Assembly (NCBI RefSeq): GCF_000716875.1 | Contig: NZ_JNWQ01000039.1 | Location: forward strand, 1 to 61,340 | Source of the DNA: Streptomyces novaecaesareae | GTDB taxonomy: Bacteria > Actinomycetota > Actinomycetes > Streptomycetales > Streptomycetaceae | DNA length: 61,340 bases | Direction of reading: 5' to 3' | Shown here: positions 1-8,724 of the stretch, piece by piece | How the letters are laid out: each line of letters begins with the position of its first letter | Position numbering within the stretch: position 1 is the first letter of the stretch | Notes under the pieces: model-generated | Database searches by the model: none | The model's input: only the letters and a program-made list of their open reading frames with translations | What the model was told of the DNA's origin: nothing | Translations under genes and position numbers: made by a program

Positions 1-96
1 AGAGCCGGACGGCCACTCCTGTGGAGCCACTGAAGGCAAGACCCCATCAGCCACATCCGGCCCTCCCGGGCCGTCTAACACCTTACGGAGAACCCC

Positions 97-738
97 ATGC
101 GCATCACCGTGTTCGGCGCCACCGGCAACGTCGGCAGCCGGGTCGTGGCCGAGGCACTCGCCCGCGGCCACGAGGTCACCGCCGTCGTACGGGACCCGGC
201 CAAGCCGCACGGCCTGCCGGCCACCGCCGCACTCACCGTCGGTGACGCCGGCGACCCCGAGGACGTCACCCGGATATCCGCCGGCCAGGACGTGGTGATC
301 ACCGCCACCCGCCCGGCGCCCGGCCGTGAGCACGAACTGTCCGTGGCCACCAAGGGCCTGCTCGCGGGCGTCGCCGGTACGGGCGTGCGGCTGCTGGCCG
401 TCGGCGGCGCCGGCAGCCTCACCGTCCCCGGCGCCGGCGGGACGACCCTCGTGGAGACCCCCGACTTCCCCGCCGAGATCCGGTCGATCGCGCTGGCCTG
501 CAGCGAGCAGCTGGACCTCTACCGCGCCGCCGGCGAGGACGTCGACTGGACGTACCTGAGCCCGGCCGCGCTGCTCGAACCCGGCGTGCGCACCGGCCGC
601 TTCCGGCTCGGGCGCGACGAACTGCTGGTCGACGCCGCGGGCGACTCGGCGATCTCCATGGAGGACCTGGCCGTCGCGCTCCTCGACGAGGTCGAGCAGC
701 CCGCCCACCGCCGCAGCCGCTTCACCGCCGCCTACTGA
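97..738 (+). CDS. NAD(P)-binding NmrA/SDR-type oxidoreductase
   Basis: The 213-residue product starts with a Rossmann nucleotide-binding motif (MRITVFGATGNVGSRVV), the TGxxGxxG-like loop of atypical short-chain dehydrogenases of the NmrA/NAD(P)H-binding group. Members act as cytosolic NAD(P)H-dependent reductases or redox sensors, and many lack the catalytic Tyr-Lys pair. No YxxxK motif stands out here, so a sensor or isomerase-like role is as likely as a reductase. The ATG follows a purine-rich ACGGAGA ribosome-binding site. No signal peptide or membrane segment is visible. The gene stands alone, about 100 bp before a secreted hydrolase on the same strand. The family call is firm; the substrate is unknown. 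Confidence 0.85.
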   Translation: MRITVFGATGNVGSRVVAEALARGHEVTAVVRDPAKPHGLPATAALTVGDAGDPEDVTRISAGQDVVITATRPAPGREHELSVATKGLLAGVAGTGVRLLAVGGAGSLTVPGAGGTTLVETPDFPAEIRSIALACSEQLDLYRAAGEDVDWTYLSPAALLEPGVRTGRFRLGRDELLVDAAGDSAISMEDLAVALLDEVEQPAHRRSRFTAAY

Positions 739-843
739 CGGCCGGAAGCGGTACACCCCCGGACGGGGGTGTAGCCAGCACCACCCCGAAGACGGCAGTG
801 CGGGTGATCGATCGTCAGGACGCGGGCGGACAGGATCGTTCCC

Positions 844-2445
844 GTGACGAACACCGAAACGACCGACACCGCAACGACGAACCCCGCAACGACGGCCACC
901 GCACCGGCGGCCACCGCCACCCGGGCCCGGCGCGCCGCGCTGGCCGTGGCCGCCGCCCTGCTCGCCGGTCTCGCCGCGCCGGCCACCGCCACCGCCGACA
1001 CCGCCCGCGACCCGGGCGACGCCGACCCGGCACCCGCCCGCTACACCCACCAGACCCTGAACTGGCAGCCCTGCGCCACGAAGCCCACCCTGGACTGCGC
1101 CACCATGACCACCCCGAGGGACTGGCACCACCCCGGCGTCGGGGCCGACCTCACCATCGCCGTCTCCCGGCACCGCGCCACCGGCCCGGCCGCCGCACGC
1201 AAGGGCACCCTGCTGCTGGCGGCCGGCGGCCCCGGCGCCTCGGGCCTGACCCGCCCGGCCGGGCTGGCCGCCTCGGCCCCGGCCGTCGGCGCCGCGTACG
1301 ACATCGTGGGCTTCGACCAGCGCGGGGTCGGCGCGAGCACCAAGGCCGTCTGCCAGACCCAGTCGGAGTTCGAGGAGTTCCTGGCCGGCGACTACCGTGA
1401 CCAGTCCCCCGCCGCGATCGACCGCGTCATCGCCAACTCCAAGAAACTGGCGGCCAGTTGCCAGGAGCGCAGCGGTGATCTGATCCCCTACCTGAACACC
1501 GAGCAGACCGCCCACGACGTCGACCTGTTCCGCGTCCTGCTCGGCGAGCGCAAGCTCAGCTACGACGGGCCGTCCTACGCCTCGATGATCGGCGCCTACT
1601 ACGGGGCGCTCTTCCCGCACCGGGTCGAACGGATGCTGCTGGACAGCAACATCGGCTTCGAGGGCACCTGGGAGAAGTTCCAACTCGGCCAGCCGATGAG
1701 CTTCCAGCGCCGCTTCGACGAGGACTTCGTGCCCTGGCTCGCGGCCCGGGACGCCACCTACCACTGGGGTTCGACGCCGGAGCAGGTGCGGGCGCACTGG
1801 GAGCAGCGGCGGGCCGCCCTGCACGAGGCGCCCATCGTCGAGGGCTCGGTGACGATCGGCCCCAACCAGTTGGACAACATCGCGATCTCGGGGATCTACG
1901 AGGCCTCGAACTTCCCCGACGTCGCCCGGCTCCTGGCCACCGTCGACAACTGGCAGACCACCGACCCCGCGACCAGGGCGGCCGCCGCGAAGGCCTTCGG
2001 CGGCTACCTCAGCCCGGACTTCCTCGCCGAGTACTTCTCGGTGACCTGTAGCGACACCCCGTGGACCAGGGACCTGGACACCTGGGTGCAGCGCGGCGCC
2101 GAGAACACCGCCCGCTGGCCGCTGGTCGGCGCCCGGTCGCTCGCCTTCGGCGCGGTCTGCGCGTCCTGGCCGGTCGCCCCGGCGCCCAAGGTGAAGGTCA
2201 CCGGCGCACACCTGCCGGCCACGCTGATGCTCAACTCGGTGCACGACCCGGCGACGTACTACGAGGCGGCGCTCGGCGCCCACCGCGCGCTGCACGGCTC
2301 GCGGCTGGTCACCGTCACCGGGAGCGGGGACCACGGCCAGTACCCCGGGGCCAACCCCTGCGTCACCGACGTGGTCGAGCGCTACCTGCTGGACGACCGG
2401 GCACCCGCCCACGACCTCACCTGCGCTTCGCCGCAGGCGAGTTGA
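844..2445 (+). CDS. secreted alpha/beta hydrolase, tripeptidyl aminopeptidase-like (S33)
   Basis: The 533-residue protein has a Thr/Ala-rich N-terminus and an export signal ending near ATATADT (about residue 57), then an alpha/beta-hydrolase fold of the Streptomyces tripeptidyl aminopeptidase family. Visible landmarks are an oxyanion-hole loop (LLLAAGGPGASG), a DQRGVG strand, a nucleophile elbow with Ser244, Asp468 in HDPAT, His497 in DHGQY and the TAP-like C-terminal domain. Family members cleave N-terminal peptides outside the cell. The elbow reads GPSYA instead of the usual GxSYG, so the last glycine is replaced; activity should not be assumed. The GTG start gives the only frame with a complete signal region. 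Confidence 0.85.
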   Translation: MTNTETTDTATTNPATTATAPAATATRARRAALAVAAALLAGLAAPATATADTARDPGDADPAPARYTHQTLNWQPCATKPTLDCATMTTPRDWHHPGVGADLTIAVSRHRATGPAAARKGTLLLAAGGPGASGLTRPAGLAASAPAVGAAYDIVGFDQRGVGASTKAVCQTQSEFEEFLAGDYRDQSPAAIDRVIANSKKLAASCQERSGDLIPYLNTEQTAHDVDLFRVLLGERKLSYDGPSYASMIGAYYGALFPHRVERMLLDSNIGFEGTWEKFQLGQPMSFQRRFDEDFVPWLAARDATYHWGSTPEQVRAHWEQRRAALHEAPIVEGSVTIGPNQLDNIAISGIYEASNFPDVARLLATVDNWQTTDPATRAAAAKAFGGYLSPDFLAEYFSVTCSDTPWTRDLDTWVQRGAENTARWPLVGARSLAFGAVCASWPVAPAPKVKVTGAHLPATLMLNSVHDPATYYEAALGAHRALHGSRLVTVTGSGDHGQYPGANPCVTDVVERYLLDDRAPAHDLTCASPQAS

Positions 2446-2489
2446 CACAGCGGGCGACCGGCGCCGGGGCCTGCAGGGCGGCGCCGGGG

Positions 2490-2555
2490 CCGTGTCCGAC
2501 CAGCCCCGACGCCGTGTCCGACCAGCCCCGGCGCCGCGTCCGATCAGCCCCGGGA
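2490..2555. repeat. three 22-bp tandem repeats over a stop codon
   Basis: Three near-identical 22-bp units lie at 2490-2511, 2512-2533 and 2534-2555. Each has the form CCGYGTCCGAYCAGCCCCGR. The third unit contains the stop codon of the minus-strand gene that ends at 2544. The copies therefore look like tandem duplications of that gene's last codons and stop. Confidence 0.75.
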
Positions 2556-2834
2556 CCGGGCCTTCAGCCGGCTTCGGAGCTGGTCCAGGCCGACGGCCAG
2601 CACGGCGAAGCCGCCGACGGTGAGCTTGATCCCGGCCTTGGCGACGATCCAACCGATCCCCGGGGCGGTCCACCCCAGCCAGTGGAGCGCGGCCAGCAGC
2701 GCCGCCGAACCGCACAGCGCGGCCAGGACGGTGGCCGTGACGGCGGCGGCCCGCGAGAGCTCCTTCGGACCGTCGTCGTCGGCACCCGGGGCCGACGAAG
2801 CGCCGTCCCTACCGTCGGCCGTCCCGTCCACCAT
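2544..2834 (-). CDS. small two-segment membrane protein
   Basis: This 96-residue protein has an acidic Gly/Asp/Ala-rich N-terminus and two hydrophobic segments (around residues 30-52 and 60-83), followed by a basic tail (RLKARSRG). It is probably a small integral membrane protein with a positive cytoplasmic tail. I chose the ATG at 2832-2834 because a GAGGGGGG ribosome-binding site lies 10 bases upstream; an in-frame ATG eight codons earlier (2856-2858) has no such site. I recognise no named family. Its stop lies inside a three-copy tandem repeat. The next gene upstream on the same strand ends 41 bp away, so the two may share a transcript. Confidence 0.7.
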   Translation of the reverse strand: MVDGTADGRDGASSAPGADDDGPKELSRAAAVTATVLAALCGSAALLAALHWLGWTAPGIGWIVAKAGIKLTVGGFAVLAVGLDQLRSRLKARSRG

Positions 2835-2875
2835 GTCGTTCGTACCCCCCTCGGTCATGGAGGGATGATACGACC

Positions 2876-3259
2876 TCAGCGGCAGCCGTGATGCGTGTCC
2901 CCCAGGTGCTCGCCGGTCTCGTCGTCGGGGAAGCTGACGGCCAGGGTGACGCGGTACTCGTGGACGTCCTCCCGGTGCCCCGGCACCCGGGCCCAGGCCA
3001 GCGAGTGCACCTCGGCCTCTGGGGCCTGCCGGCACCAGGCGGCGGCCTCCTCCAGGGCACGGGCGGCCGACCGGCCGGTACACACCACCGCGGTGTACGC
3101 GGCGACCGCGAGGTCCCCGCCGGAGCGGCAACTGCGCGACACCGCCCGGACGGCGGCGGCTGCCTGGGTCAGGTCTCGGGCCAGGTCGTCCACGACCCGA
3201 GGGGGTGCCGGCAGGACGACCGTTCCCTCGGCGACGGTCTCCGGCAGGTTCGCGCTCAC
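2876..3259 (-). CDS. uncharacterised small cytosolic protein
   Basis: The 127-residue product has no signal peptide or membrane segment. A helical first half (VVDDLARDLTQAAAAVRAV) with cysteines in SCRSGG and VVCTG is followed by an Arg/Glu/Asp-rich second half ending in GDTHHGCR. I do not recognise the family. The GTG at 3257-3259 is preferred because a GGAGG site sits 8 bases before it. Three in-frame ATGs and a farther ATG up to 3298 lack comparable sites. It is probably cotranscribed with the small membrane protein 41 bp downstream. Confidence 0.6.
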   Translation of the reverse strand: MSANLPETVAEGTVVLPAPPRVVDDLARDLTQAAAAVRAVSRSCRSGGDLAVAAYTAVVCTGRSAARALEEAAAWCRQAPEAEVHSLAWARVPGHREDVHEYRVTLAVSFPDDETGEHLGDTHHGCR

Positions 3260-3863
3260 GGTCCGGACCTCCATCCGCATCATCACGCGGCACAGCATGC
3301 CGGGCGGTGATTCCTGGCATGCCCACTTTCACCGGAACATCACCCGTCCAGGGCCGAGTTGGGGGCGCACCCTGGCGCCGGCAGGCCCGTCCTGGTAGAG
3401 GCGCCCGGCTCCCGCGCCGGACGTTCCGGCAGGTCAGACCGGTCGGCCGCGGGCGCCGCCGGGGAGCTCGAACCGCCGCGCACGTACCACCCCTGTGCTC
3501 CGAACCGCCGGTCCGGGCCCCGGGGCTCGCGCCCCCTCTCGTTGGTCCCTTGGTCAACTCCTCGTACCGCAACGGGAGATGACGCCTGGAGCGGGCGCGG
3601 GCGGCGCGGGTCACGAGCCCAGGGCGGCACTCCGGGCGGCGCTCCGACGACACTCCGACGGCGCCCCGGGGCGGCGCACACCCCCGCTGAGGTGCCGAGT
3701 TAACCCCTCGGTGGGCATCGGGCCCTCTCCCGGTCACCCTGTCCCTGTCAGATCGTCGTGATACTAATCGTCCGGTGGCGGGTGCCGTCATCAGGTGGAC
3801 AGGCACGATGACGACAGCTCAACCGTTCTGGGATGGTCCGGGCGGCGACGGGAGGGGACACGG
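3260..3863. other. 604-bp intergenic region, no convincing gene
   Basis: This gap separates a minus-strand small gene from the plus-strand transglycosylase, so it should hold divergent promoters. Open frames here have shadow-like composition (Arg/Gly/Ala/Pro runs) and no ribosome-binding sites, and I support none. A tRNA T-loop-like stretch near 3470-3490 does not fold into a tRNA. No c-di-AMP riboswitch signature is visible. Confidence 0.5.
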
Positions 3864-5267
3864 ATGACGGCGAGGTTCGGCAGTACCCAGGGCGGGCGGA
3901 AGCTCCGGGTCGGCAAGCGGGTCACGGGGACGGCCGCGGCCTTCGCCGCACTGGCCGCGCTGACCGGCTCTCAGGTGACGGGCCTCGGGCTCGCGCCGGT
4001 CGCGGCCGCCGACACCGGCCCGACGAACAGTGCCGCCTCCCAGAGCGCCGACTTCCCGCTCGGCAGCCCCTCGCCCGGCACTCCCGGCACCTTCGGCACC
4101 GGCGTCCCGGCCGACGGCGGCGGCACCGTCCAGCTCCCGCAGCCGCCCGGCGCGCTGCCCGGCGCGCCCGCCGCCGGCCCGTTCGCGGCCACCGGTCCCG
4201 CGCTGCCCGCCACGGTGTTCGCCGCCTACCGCCAGGCCGAGGCCTCGCTGGCGCAGCGCTCCCCCGGCTGCCACCTGCCCTGGCAGTTGCTCGCCGGGAT
4301 CGGCCAGGTCGAGTCCGGCCAGGCCAACGGCGGCCAGGTGGACGCCTCGGGCACGCTGCTGCGCCCGATCCTCGGCCCGGCGCTGGACGGCAACGGCTTC
4401 GCCGCGATACCCGACACCGACGGCGGCCGCTACGACGGCGACGCCCGCTGGGACCGCGCCGTCGGCCCGATGCAGTTCATCCCCTCCACCTGGGCAGCCT
4501 GGGGCGTGGACGCCAACGGCGACGGCAAGGCCGACCCGAACAACGTCTTCGACGCCGCCGAGGCCGCCGGGCGCTACCTGTGCGCGGGCGGCCGCGACCT
4601 CGCCGACCCGGCGCAGCTCGACCGGGCGGTGCTCAGCTACAACAACTCCGGCGAGTACCTGCGGACGGTCCGCAACTGGATGGCCCACTACGGCAGCGGC
4701 ACGGTGACCACCGTCCCGAACCGCCCCGGGGCCCCGGTGCCGCCCACCTCGCTGCCCTCGCCGTACCTCCCGGCCGGCGGCAGCACGACGGGCAGCGGCA
4801 GCACCGGCACCGGCACCGGCACGACGCCCGTTCCGACGCCGGACCCGACCGCGCAGCCGACGACCGCTCCGAGCCCCACCACGGCGCCGACGCCGAGCGG
4901 TTCGCCGTCGCCGACGGCGCAGCCGACCACCACCCCGACCGGCACGCCGTCCGGCACCCCGTCGACGACGCCGAGCACGACGCCCACCGGCACCCCGACC
5001 GGCACGCCCACCGCCTGCCCGGACCCGACGGCCACGGCCACGCCGACCGGCACGCCCAGCGGTTCGCCCACCGGAACGCCCACCCCGACGGGCAGCCCGT
5101 CCCCCACCGCCACGCCCACCGGCACCCCGACAGCGACGCCCACCGGCACGCCCACCGGCACCCCCAGCTGCCCGACCCCCGCCCCGACGGCGACGGGCAC
5201 CCCGAGCCCGGCGCCGAGCACCACCCCCAGCGCCTCGCTCTCGCCCTCGGCCGCCCCGAAGCGCTGA
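3864..5267 (+). CDS. secreted lytic transglycosylase (MltB/SLT2 type) with Pro/Thr tail
   Basis: The 467-residue protein has an export signal (basic RKLRVGKRV, hydrophobic core, cleavage near VAAAD), a linker, a peptidoglycan lytic transglycosylase domain (about residues 110-270) and a long tail built from PT, PTGT and PSPT units (about residues 290-467). The catalytic Glu is in GIGQVESGQ. Further family marks are VGPMQFIPSTWAAWGVDANGD, with a Ca-binding-like DANGDGKADPN loop, and the YNNSGEY segment. It should cut glycan strands with formation of 1,6-anhydro-muramic ends. The ATG at 3864 is chosen for its GGAGGGG site six bases upstream. The tail probably spans or binds the wall. A strong terminator follows. 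Confidence 0.9.
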   Translation: MTARFGSTQGGRKLRVGKRVTGTAAAFAALAALTGSQVTGLGLAPVAAADTGPTNSAASQSADFPLGSPSPGTPGTFGTGVPADGGGTVQLPQPPGALPGAPAAGPFAATGPALPATVFAAYRQAEASLAQRSPGCHLPWQLLAGIGQVESGQANGGQVDASGTLLRPILGPALDGNGFAAIPDTDGGRYDGDARWDRAVGPMQFIPSTWAAWGVDANGDGKADPNNVFDAAEAAGRYLCAGGRDLADPAQLDRAVLSYNNSGEYLRTVRNWMAHYGSGTVTTVPNRPGAPVPPTSLPSPYLPAGGSTTGSGSTGTGTGTTPVPTPDPTAQPTTAPSPTTAPTPSGSPSPTAQPTTTPTGTPSGTPSTTPSTTPTGTPTGTPTACPDPTATATPTGTPSGSPTGTPTPTGSPSPTATPTGTPTATPTGTPTGTPSCPTPAPTATGTPSPAPSTTPSASLSPSAAPKR

Positions 5268-5285
5268 CCGAGCAGCAGACCAGGA

Positions 5286-5317
5286 GGGGCGCGGTTCCGT
5301 ACGAGGAACCGCGCCCC
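5286..5317 (+). terminator. intrinsic terminator hairpin
   Basis: A perfect 13-bp stem, GGGGCGCGGTTCC paired with GGAACCGCGCCCC around a GTACGA loop, lies 18 bp after the transglycosylase stop. There is no U-tract, as is usual for high-G+C actinomycetes. Confidence 0.85.
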
Positions 5318-5529
5318 TGGCACAACGGCTGAGCATGGGCTTCTCCCACTTGGGCCCCCGCCACACCGCTCGGGCGAGGGCACCGAGGGTGCGACGCCCG
5401 GACGGCGCCGATCAAGGATTCTTCCCGTGGCGGAACGAACCGAGCACGTACCGGAGTTGACACCTGACGGCAGGCCGGCCCGAGCGCCGCCCCGCCCCCA
5501 CCGCCGGACTCCCGCCGAAAGGCCGTGTC

Positions 5530-6453
5530 ATGCCCCAGCTTCGCCTCGGTGTCTCGCTCCAGCCCGCCCCGCCGACGGGTGACGGACTCGCCCTGCTCCG
5601 CTCCGCCCGCCGGGCCGAGGAGCTGGGCTTCGATCATGTCGCCGTCGGCAACCGCCTGTTGGAGAGCGGCTTCGGTCTGGACACCGATCCGTTCGTCCTG
5701 CTGGCCACCGTCGCGGGCGCCACGACGCGCCTGCGGCTGCTGACGTCCGTCCTGGTCGCGCCGTACTACCCGGCGCCGGTGCTCGCCAACCAGGCGGCCA
5801 CGCTGGACGTGCTGTCCGGCGGTCGGCTGATCCTCGGTGTCGGCACCGGGTGGAACCCGGAGGAGTTCGCGGCCGTCGGCGTCCCCGTGCGCGAGCGCGG
5901 CGCCCGGACCGACGACCACCTCGCCGCCGCCCGGGCGCTCTGGTCGCACCGGCCCGCCGACTTCGACGGGCGGTTCACCACCCTGCGCGGGGCCCGCCTG
6001 GGCGTCGCCCCGGCCACCCCCGGCGGCCCGCCCGTCTGGATCGGCGGCCACAGCGATGCCGCACTGCGCCGGGTGCTGCGCCTCGGCGACGGCTGGTACG
6101 GCACCGGCGTCGACCCCGACCAGCTCACCGCCGTCCGGAACCGCCTGCGCGAACTCGCAGCTGAGCAGGCCGAGCAGGCCGAACAGACCGACGGGCCCGC
6201 AGGGACGGCCCCCGAGCGCCTGACGCTCGCCTCCGCCCTCTTCCTCACCCCGCCCGGCATCCCCGCCATCGCGCCGCCCCCTGGCCGGCTGCTCGGCGGC
6301 GACAAGCCCACCGCGGCGCGCGTCGCCGAGGAGCTGAGCCAGCTCGCCACCGCCGGACTCGAGGTCTGCACCCTCTGGCTGCCCATCGCGGGCGAGCACC
6401 TTGAGGAAGCGATGGAATGGATCGCCGCCGAGGTCGTGCCGCTCCTGGCCTGA
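5530..6453 (+). CDS. LLM-class (luciferase-like) flavin/F420-dependent oxidoreductase
   Basis: The 307-residue protein carries the luciferase-like TIM-barrel signatures: an early ARRAEELGFDHVAVGN strand, RLRLLTSVLVAPYYPAPVLA, the GGRLILGVGTGWNPEEFAAVGV block, and PVWIGGHSDAALRRVLRLGDGW. The family oxidises or reduces small organic substrates using FMN or cofactor F420. F420 is common in actinomycetes, but the cofactor cannot be settled from sequence alone. There is no signal peptide, so it acts in the cytosol. The ATG follows a GAAAGG site. The gene stands alone between a terminator and the convergent terD. An EQAEQAEQ repeat around residue 215 is a small in-frame duplication. Confidence 0.88.
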   Translation: MPQLRLGVSLQPAPPTGDGLALLRSARRAEELGFDHVAVGNRLLESGFGLDTDPFVLLATVAGATTRLRLLTSVLVAPYYPAPVLANQAATLDVLSGGRLILGVGTGWNPEEFAAVGVPVRERGARTDDHLAAARALWSHRPADFDGRFTTLRGARLGVAPATPGGPPVWIGGHSDAALRRVLRLGDGWYGTGVDPDQLTAVRNRLRELAAEQAEQAEQTDGPAGTAPERLTLASALFLTPPGIPAIAPPPGRLLGGDKPTAARVAEELSQLATAGLEVCTLWLPIAGEHLEEAMEWIAAEVVPLLA

Positions 6454-6500
6454 CGCCCTGCCGAGCGACCGGACCGGCTCCCCGGGAGCCGGTCCGGTGG

Positions 6501-6556
6501 CTCAGAGGTGCGTGCTCAGAGGTGCGTGCTCAGAGGTGCTTGCTCAGAGGTGCTTG
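6501..6556. repeat. four 14-bp tandem repeats containing the terD stop codon
   Basis: Four 14-bp units (CTCAGAGGTGCKTG) run without interruption from 6501 to 6556. Read on the minus strand, each unit encodes the last codons of terD plus its TGA. The true stop (6544-6546) is inside the outermost unit, so the other three are downstream copies of the gene's 3' end. Confidence 0.9.
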
Positions 6557-7131
6557 ACGAGCTCCGGCATCAGGTCCTGGAAGGTCCGCCCACTGGCCGG
6601 CTGGCCGATCGCGGTCATCTGCCAACCGGTGCCCGTGCGCTGCACCTTGGCCATGATCTGCGCGGTGTACGGGCCGCCGCCGGTGAGCGTGTAGCGGGCG
6701 AGCTCAGCGCCGGTGGTCTCGTCCACGAGCCGACAGAAGGCCGCCTCGACCTCCTGGAAGGTCTGGCCGGTGAAGGAGTTGACGGTGAAGAGGATCTGGT
6801 CGACCTCCGCCGACACGGTGGTCAGGTCGACGGTGATCGACTCGTCGTCGGTCGCGTCGCCGGAGCCGCCGACCAGGTTGTCCCCGCTGTGCCGCACCGA
6901 CCCGTCGTTGCTGGTCAGGTGCTGGAAGAAGACCACGTCCACCGGCCGTCCCTGGGCGAACAGCACAGCCGAGGCGTCCAGGTCGATCTCCCGGCCGGCG
7001 GCGAGCAGCTTGGCCAGGAAGCCCTTGCGCTCGGCAGCCCTCCAGCCGAGCCCCATCCGGACCAGGCTCAACTGCCCACCGCCCGGCTTCTCCAGGCTGA
7101 TCTTCTGCCCCTTGGCCAGCGAAACGCTCAT
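6544..7131 (-). CDS. TerD-family tellurium-resistance/stress protein
   Basis: The 195-residue protein shows the TerD fold landmarks: N-terminal MSVSLAKGQKISLEK, an LDASA strand, the acidic Ca-binding loop GDATDDESITVDL, and the beta-rich IMAKVQRTGTGWQM end. TerD proteins are cytosolic Ca-binding beta-sandwich proteins linked to tellurite, oxidative and envelope stress; streptomycetes carry many copies. The ATG follows a strong GAGGAGG site. The gene is alone, with a perfect palindrome upstream at 7171-7184. The variant SNDGSVRHSGDN lies where canonical TerD has its first Ca loop. The exact stress it serves is unknown. Confidence 0.92.
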   Translation of the reverse strand: MSVSLAKGQKISLEKPGGGQLSLVRMGLGWRAAERKGFLAKLLAAGREIDLDASAVLFAQGRPVDVVFFQHLTSNDGSVRHSGDNLVGGSGDATDDESITVDLTTVSAEVDQILFTVNSFTGQTFQEVEAAFCRLVDETTGAELARYTLTGGGPYTAQIMAKVQRTGTGWQMTAIGQPASGRTFQDLMPELVKHL

Positions 7132-7170
7132 CGCGTCCTCCTCGTTCTGCCACCGCCGCGTGCCGCGAAT

Positions 7171-7184
7171 CTACAGCACTGTAG
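7171..7184 (-). promoter_or_regulatory. palindrome over a -10-like element before terD
   Basis: CTACAGCACTGTAG is a perfect inverted repeat about 40 bp upstream of the terD start. On the minus strand it abuts TAGATT, a good streptomycete -10. TACA/TGTA half-sites resemble BlaI/CopY-type operators, but no such regulator is encoded nearby, so the cognate repressor is unknown. Confidence 0.4.
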
Positions 7185-7293
7185 AAAAGTTCTGATCATC
7201 CGACGGCGCCCTGCGAGCACCCCTACCCCGCACCGCCCCACGCCTCACCCCCGACAACCGTCCGCACACTGAGGAAGCCGGCGCTCGGACGGA

Positions 7294-7953
7294 TCAGGCG
7301 TCGCCGTCCAGCAGGTGCTGCCGCACCTCCTGGAAGGTCCACGCCCCGCCGGCCGGCCGGGAGAACACCCAGACCAGGTCGAACCGGTCCGGCCAGGCGG
7401 CAGGGGCGCCGCTGCGGCCGGCGCCCAGTGCCTCGACGATGCGCGGGATCCGCGAGTGCTCCCAGCAGATCAGCACCGGCTGCGCCCCGGCCAGGGCGGC
7501 GCCGGCCAGCGCGGACTCCTGGGACTCGGCGTACCCGGTGTCCACCGTCAGCCCGAGCGCCGCGGCCAGCGGGGTGACGGTCTGGCGCATCCGGTGCGCA
7601 CCGGCCAGCGGGCCCTGGTCGGCGGCGGCGAGGATCCGGGCCGGAGTGCGCAGGCCGGGCGCGGGCGGGGAGAACAGCGAGGGCAGCGCCTTGGCGCGGG
7701 CCCAGCCGCGCTCGGTCAGGGACTTGCCGTCCTGCCTGCCGCTCTCGTCCAGGCCCGGGTGGCCGCCGTCGGGCTTCTCGCCGTGCCGGATGACCATCAC
7801 GAAGGCCGCCCCGCCCGGGTCGCTCGCCCGGGCCACGGGCGCGTCCTTCCCCGGCTTGCCCGACGCCCCCGAGGAGCAGCCGGCCAGCACCAGCGGCGCG
7901 GCGCCCACGAGCCCGGTCAGCAGCGCCCGCCGGCTGGGGCCGCGGCCGGTCAT
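7294..7953 (-). CDS. exported lipoprotein, histidine phosphatase family
   Basis: The 219-residue product starts with a twin-arginine-like SRRALLTG signal and a lipobox LAGC at about residues 22-25, so it should be lipid-anchored outside the membrane. The mature part has the histidine-phosphatase RHG motif (VMVIRHGEKP), an Arg in HRMRQT, and CWEHSRIPRIVEAL, which supplies the second histidine. The family removes phosphate from small molecules through a phospho-histidine intermediate. The ATG overlaps the stop of the upstream methyltransferase gene (ATGA), so the two are translationally coupled. The substrate is unknown. Confidence 0.88.
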   Translation of the reverse strand: MTGRGPSRRALLTGLVGAAPLVLAGCSSGASGKPGKDAPVARASDPGGAAFVMVIRHGEKPDGGHPGLDESGRQDGKSLTERGWARAKALPSLFSPPAPGLRTPARILAAADQGPLAGAHRMRQTVTPLAAALGLTVDTGYAESQESALAGAALAGAQPVLICWEHSRIPRIVEALGAGRSGAPAAWPDRFDLVWVFSRPAGGAWTFQEVRQHLLDGDA

Positions 7954-8618
7954 GCGGCGGCCCGTTCAAGCCGCACCAGCGCGTCCACCGCGACCCGGCC
8001 CGCGCCACCGCCACCGCCACCGCCGGCGCCCGTTCCCCCGTCCTTGTGCCCGGGCTCGCCGCCGACCGTACGGTGCACCCGCTCGGCGCGGACGGTGCGC
8101 AGGCCGAGGCCGGCGAGGTCGGCCAGGACGTCCTCCGGGGTGAAGAGCACCGCCGGGTCCTGCGGGCCGCCGACGCCCTCGGTGAGGTTGCTCAGGTCGT
8201 GTCCGACGACCAGCAGGGTGCCGCCGGGGGCCAGCGCCTCGGCGGCGCGGCGCAGTACGGTCCGGCGGTCGGCGGCGGGGAGCTGGAGGTAGGCGATCAG
8301 GACGAGGTCGTAGCCGGCGGCCGGTGCCTCAAAGGTGCGGGCGTCGCCGTGGCGCCAGGTGAGGCGCTCGGCGACCTCGTCGGGCAGGTCGGCGGTGAGG
8401 CGTTCGGCGCGCTCCAGGGCGACGGCGGAGAAGTCCAGTCCGGTGACCTCCCAGCCCCGGGCGGCCAGCCAGATGGCGTTGCGGCCCTCGCCCGCGGCCA
8501 GGTCCAGGGCGTGGCCGGGGGTGCCGTCGGCCAGTTCGCGGACCACCCACCGGTTGGGTGCCGCGCCCCACACCAGTTCGTTCGCGGCGTAGCGGTCGTC
8601 CCAGTCCCGGCTGTCCAT
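7950..8618 (-). CDS. class I SAM-dependent methyltransferase
   Basis: The 222-residue protein opens with MDSRDWDDRYAANELVWGAAPNRWV, the usual start of a tellurite-resistance/TehB-like or UbiE-like methyltransferase. Motif I is ALDLAAGEGRNAIWLA and motif post-I is VTGLDFSAVALERA. The acidic GDARTF loop and the LAPGGTLLVVGHDL strand follow. It should transfer a methyl group from SAM to a small molecule. A Gly-rich run (GGTGAGGGGGGGAG) near the C-terminus is encoded by a CCACCG-type simple repeat. I chose the ATG at 8616-8618 for its GGAGGAGG site. It overlaps the downstream phosphatase gene by four bases. Confidence 0.88.
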   Translation of the reverse strand: MDSRDWDDRYAANELVWGAAPNRWVVRELADGTPGHALDLAAGEGRNAIWLAARGWEVTGLDFSAVALERAERLTADLPDEVAERLTWRHGDARTFEAPAAGYDLVLIAYLQLPAADRRTVLRRAAEALAPGGTLLVVGHDLSNLTEGVGGPQDPAVLFTPEDVLADLAGLGLRTVRAERVHRTVGGEPGHKDGGTGAGGGGGGGAGRVAVDALVRLERAAA

Positions 8619-8724
8619 CGCGCCTCCTCCGTTCGACGGTCGTTCGACGGGCCTGCCCGTACCGGTCAACCTACCGGGCTGCCGGCCCGACGGCCGCCAA
8701 GCCGCTGAGCCAGGAGGCCGGCCC

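Noticed and set aside
3465..3500. Possible tRNA T-loop (GGTTCGAGC on the minus strand)
   Set aside because: The flanks do not form a T-stem and no acceptor or anticodon arm can be built.
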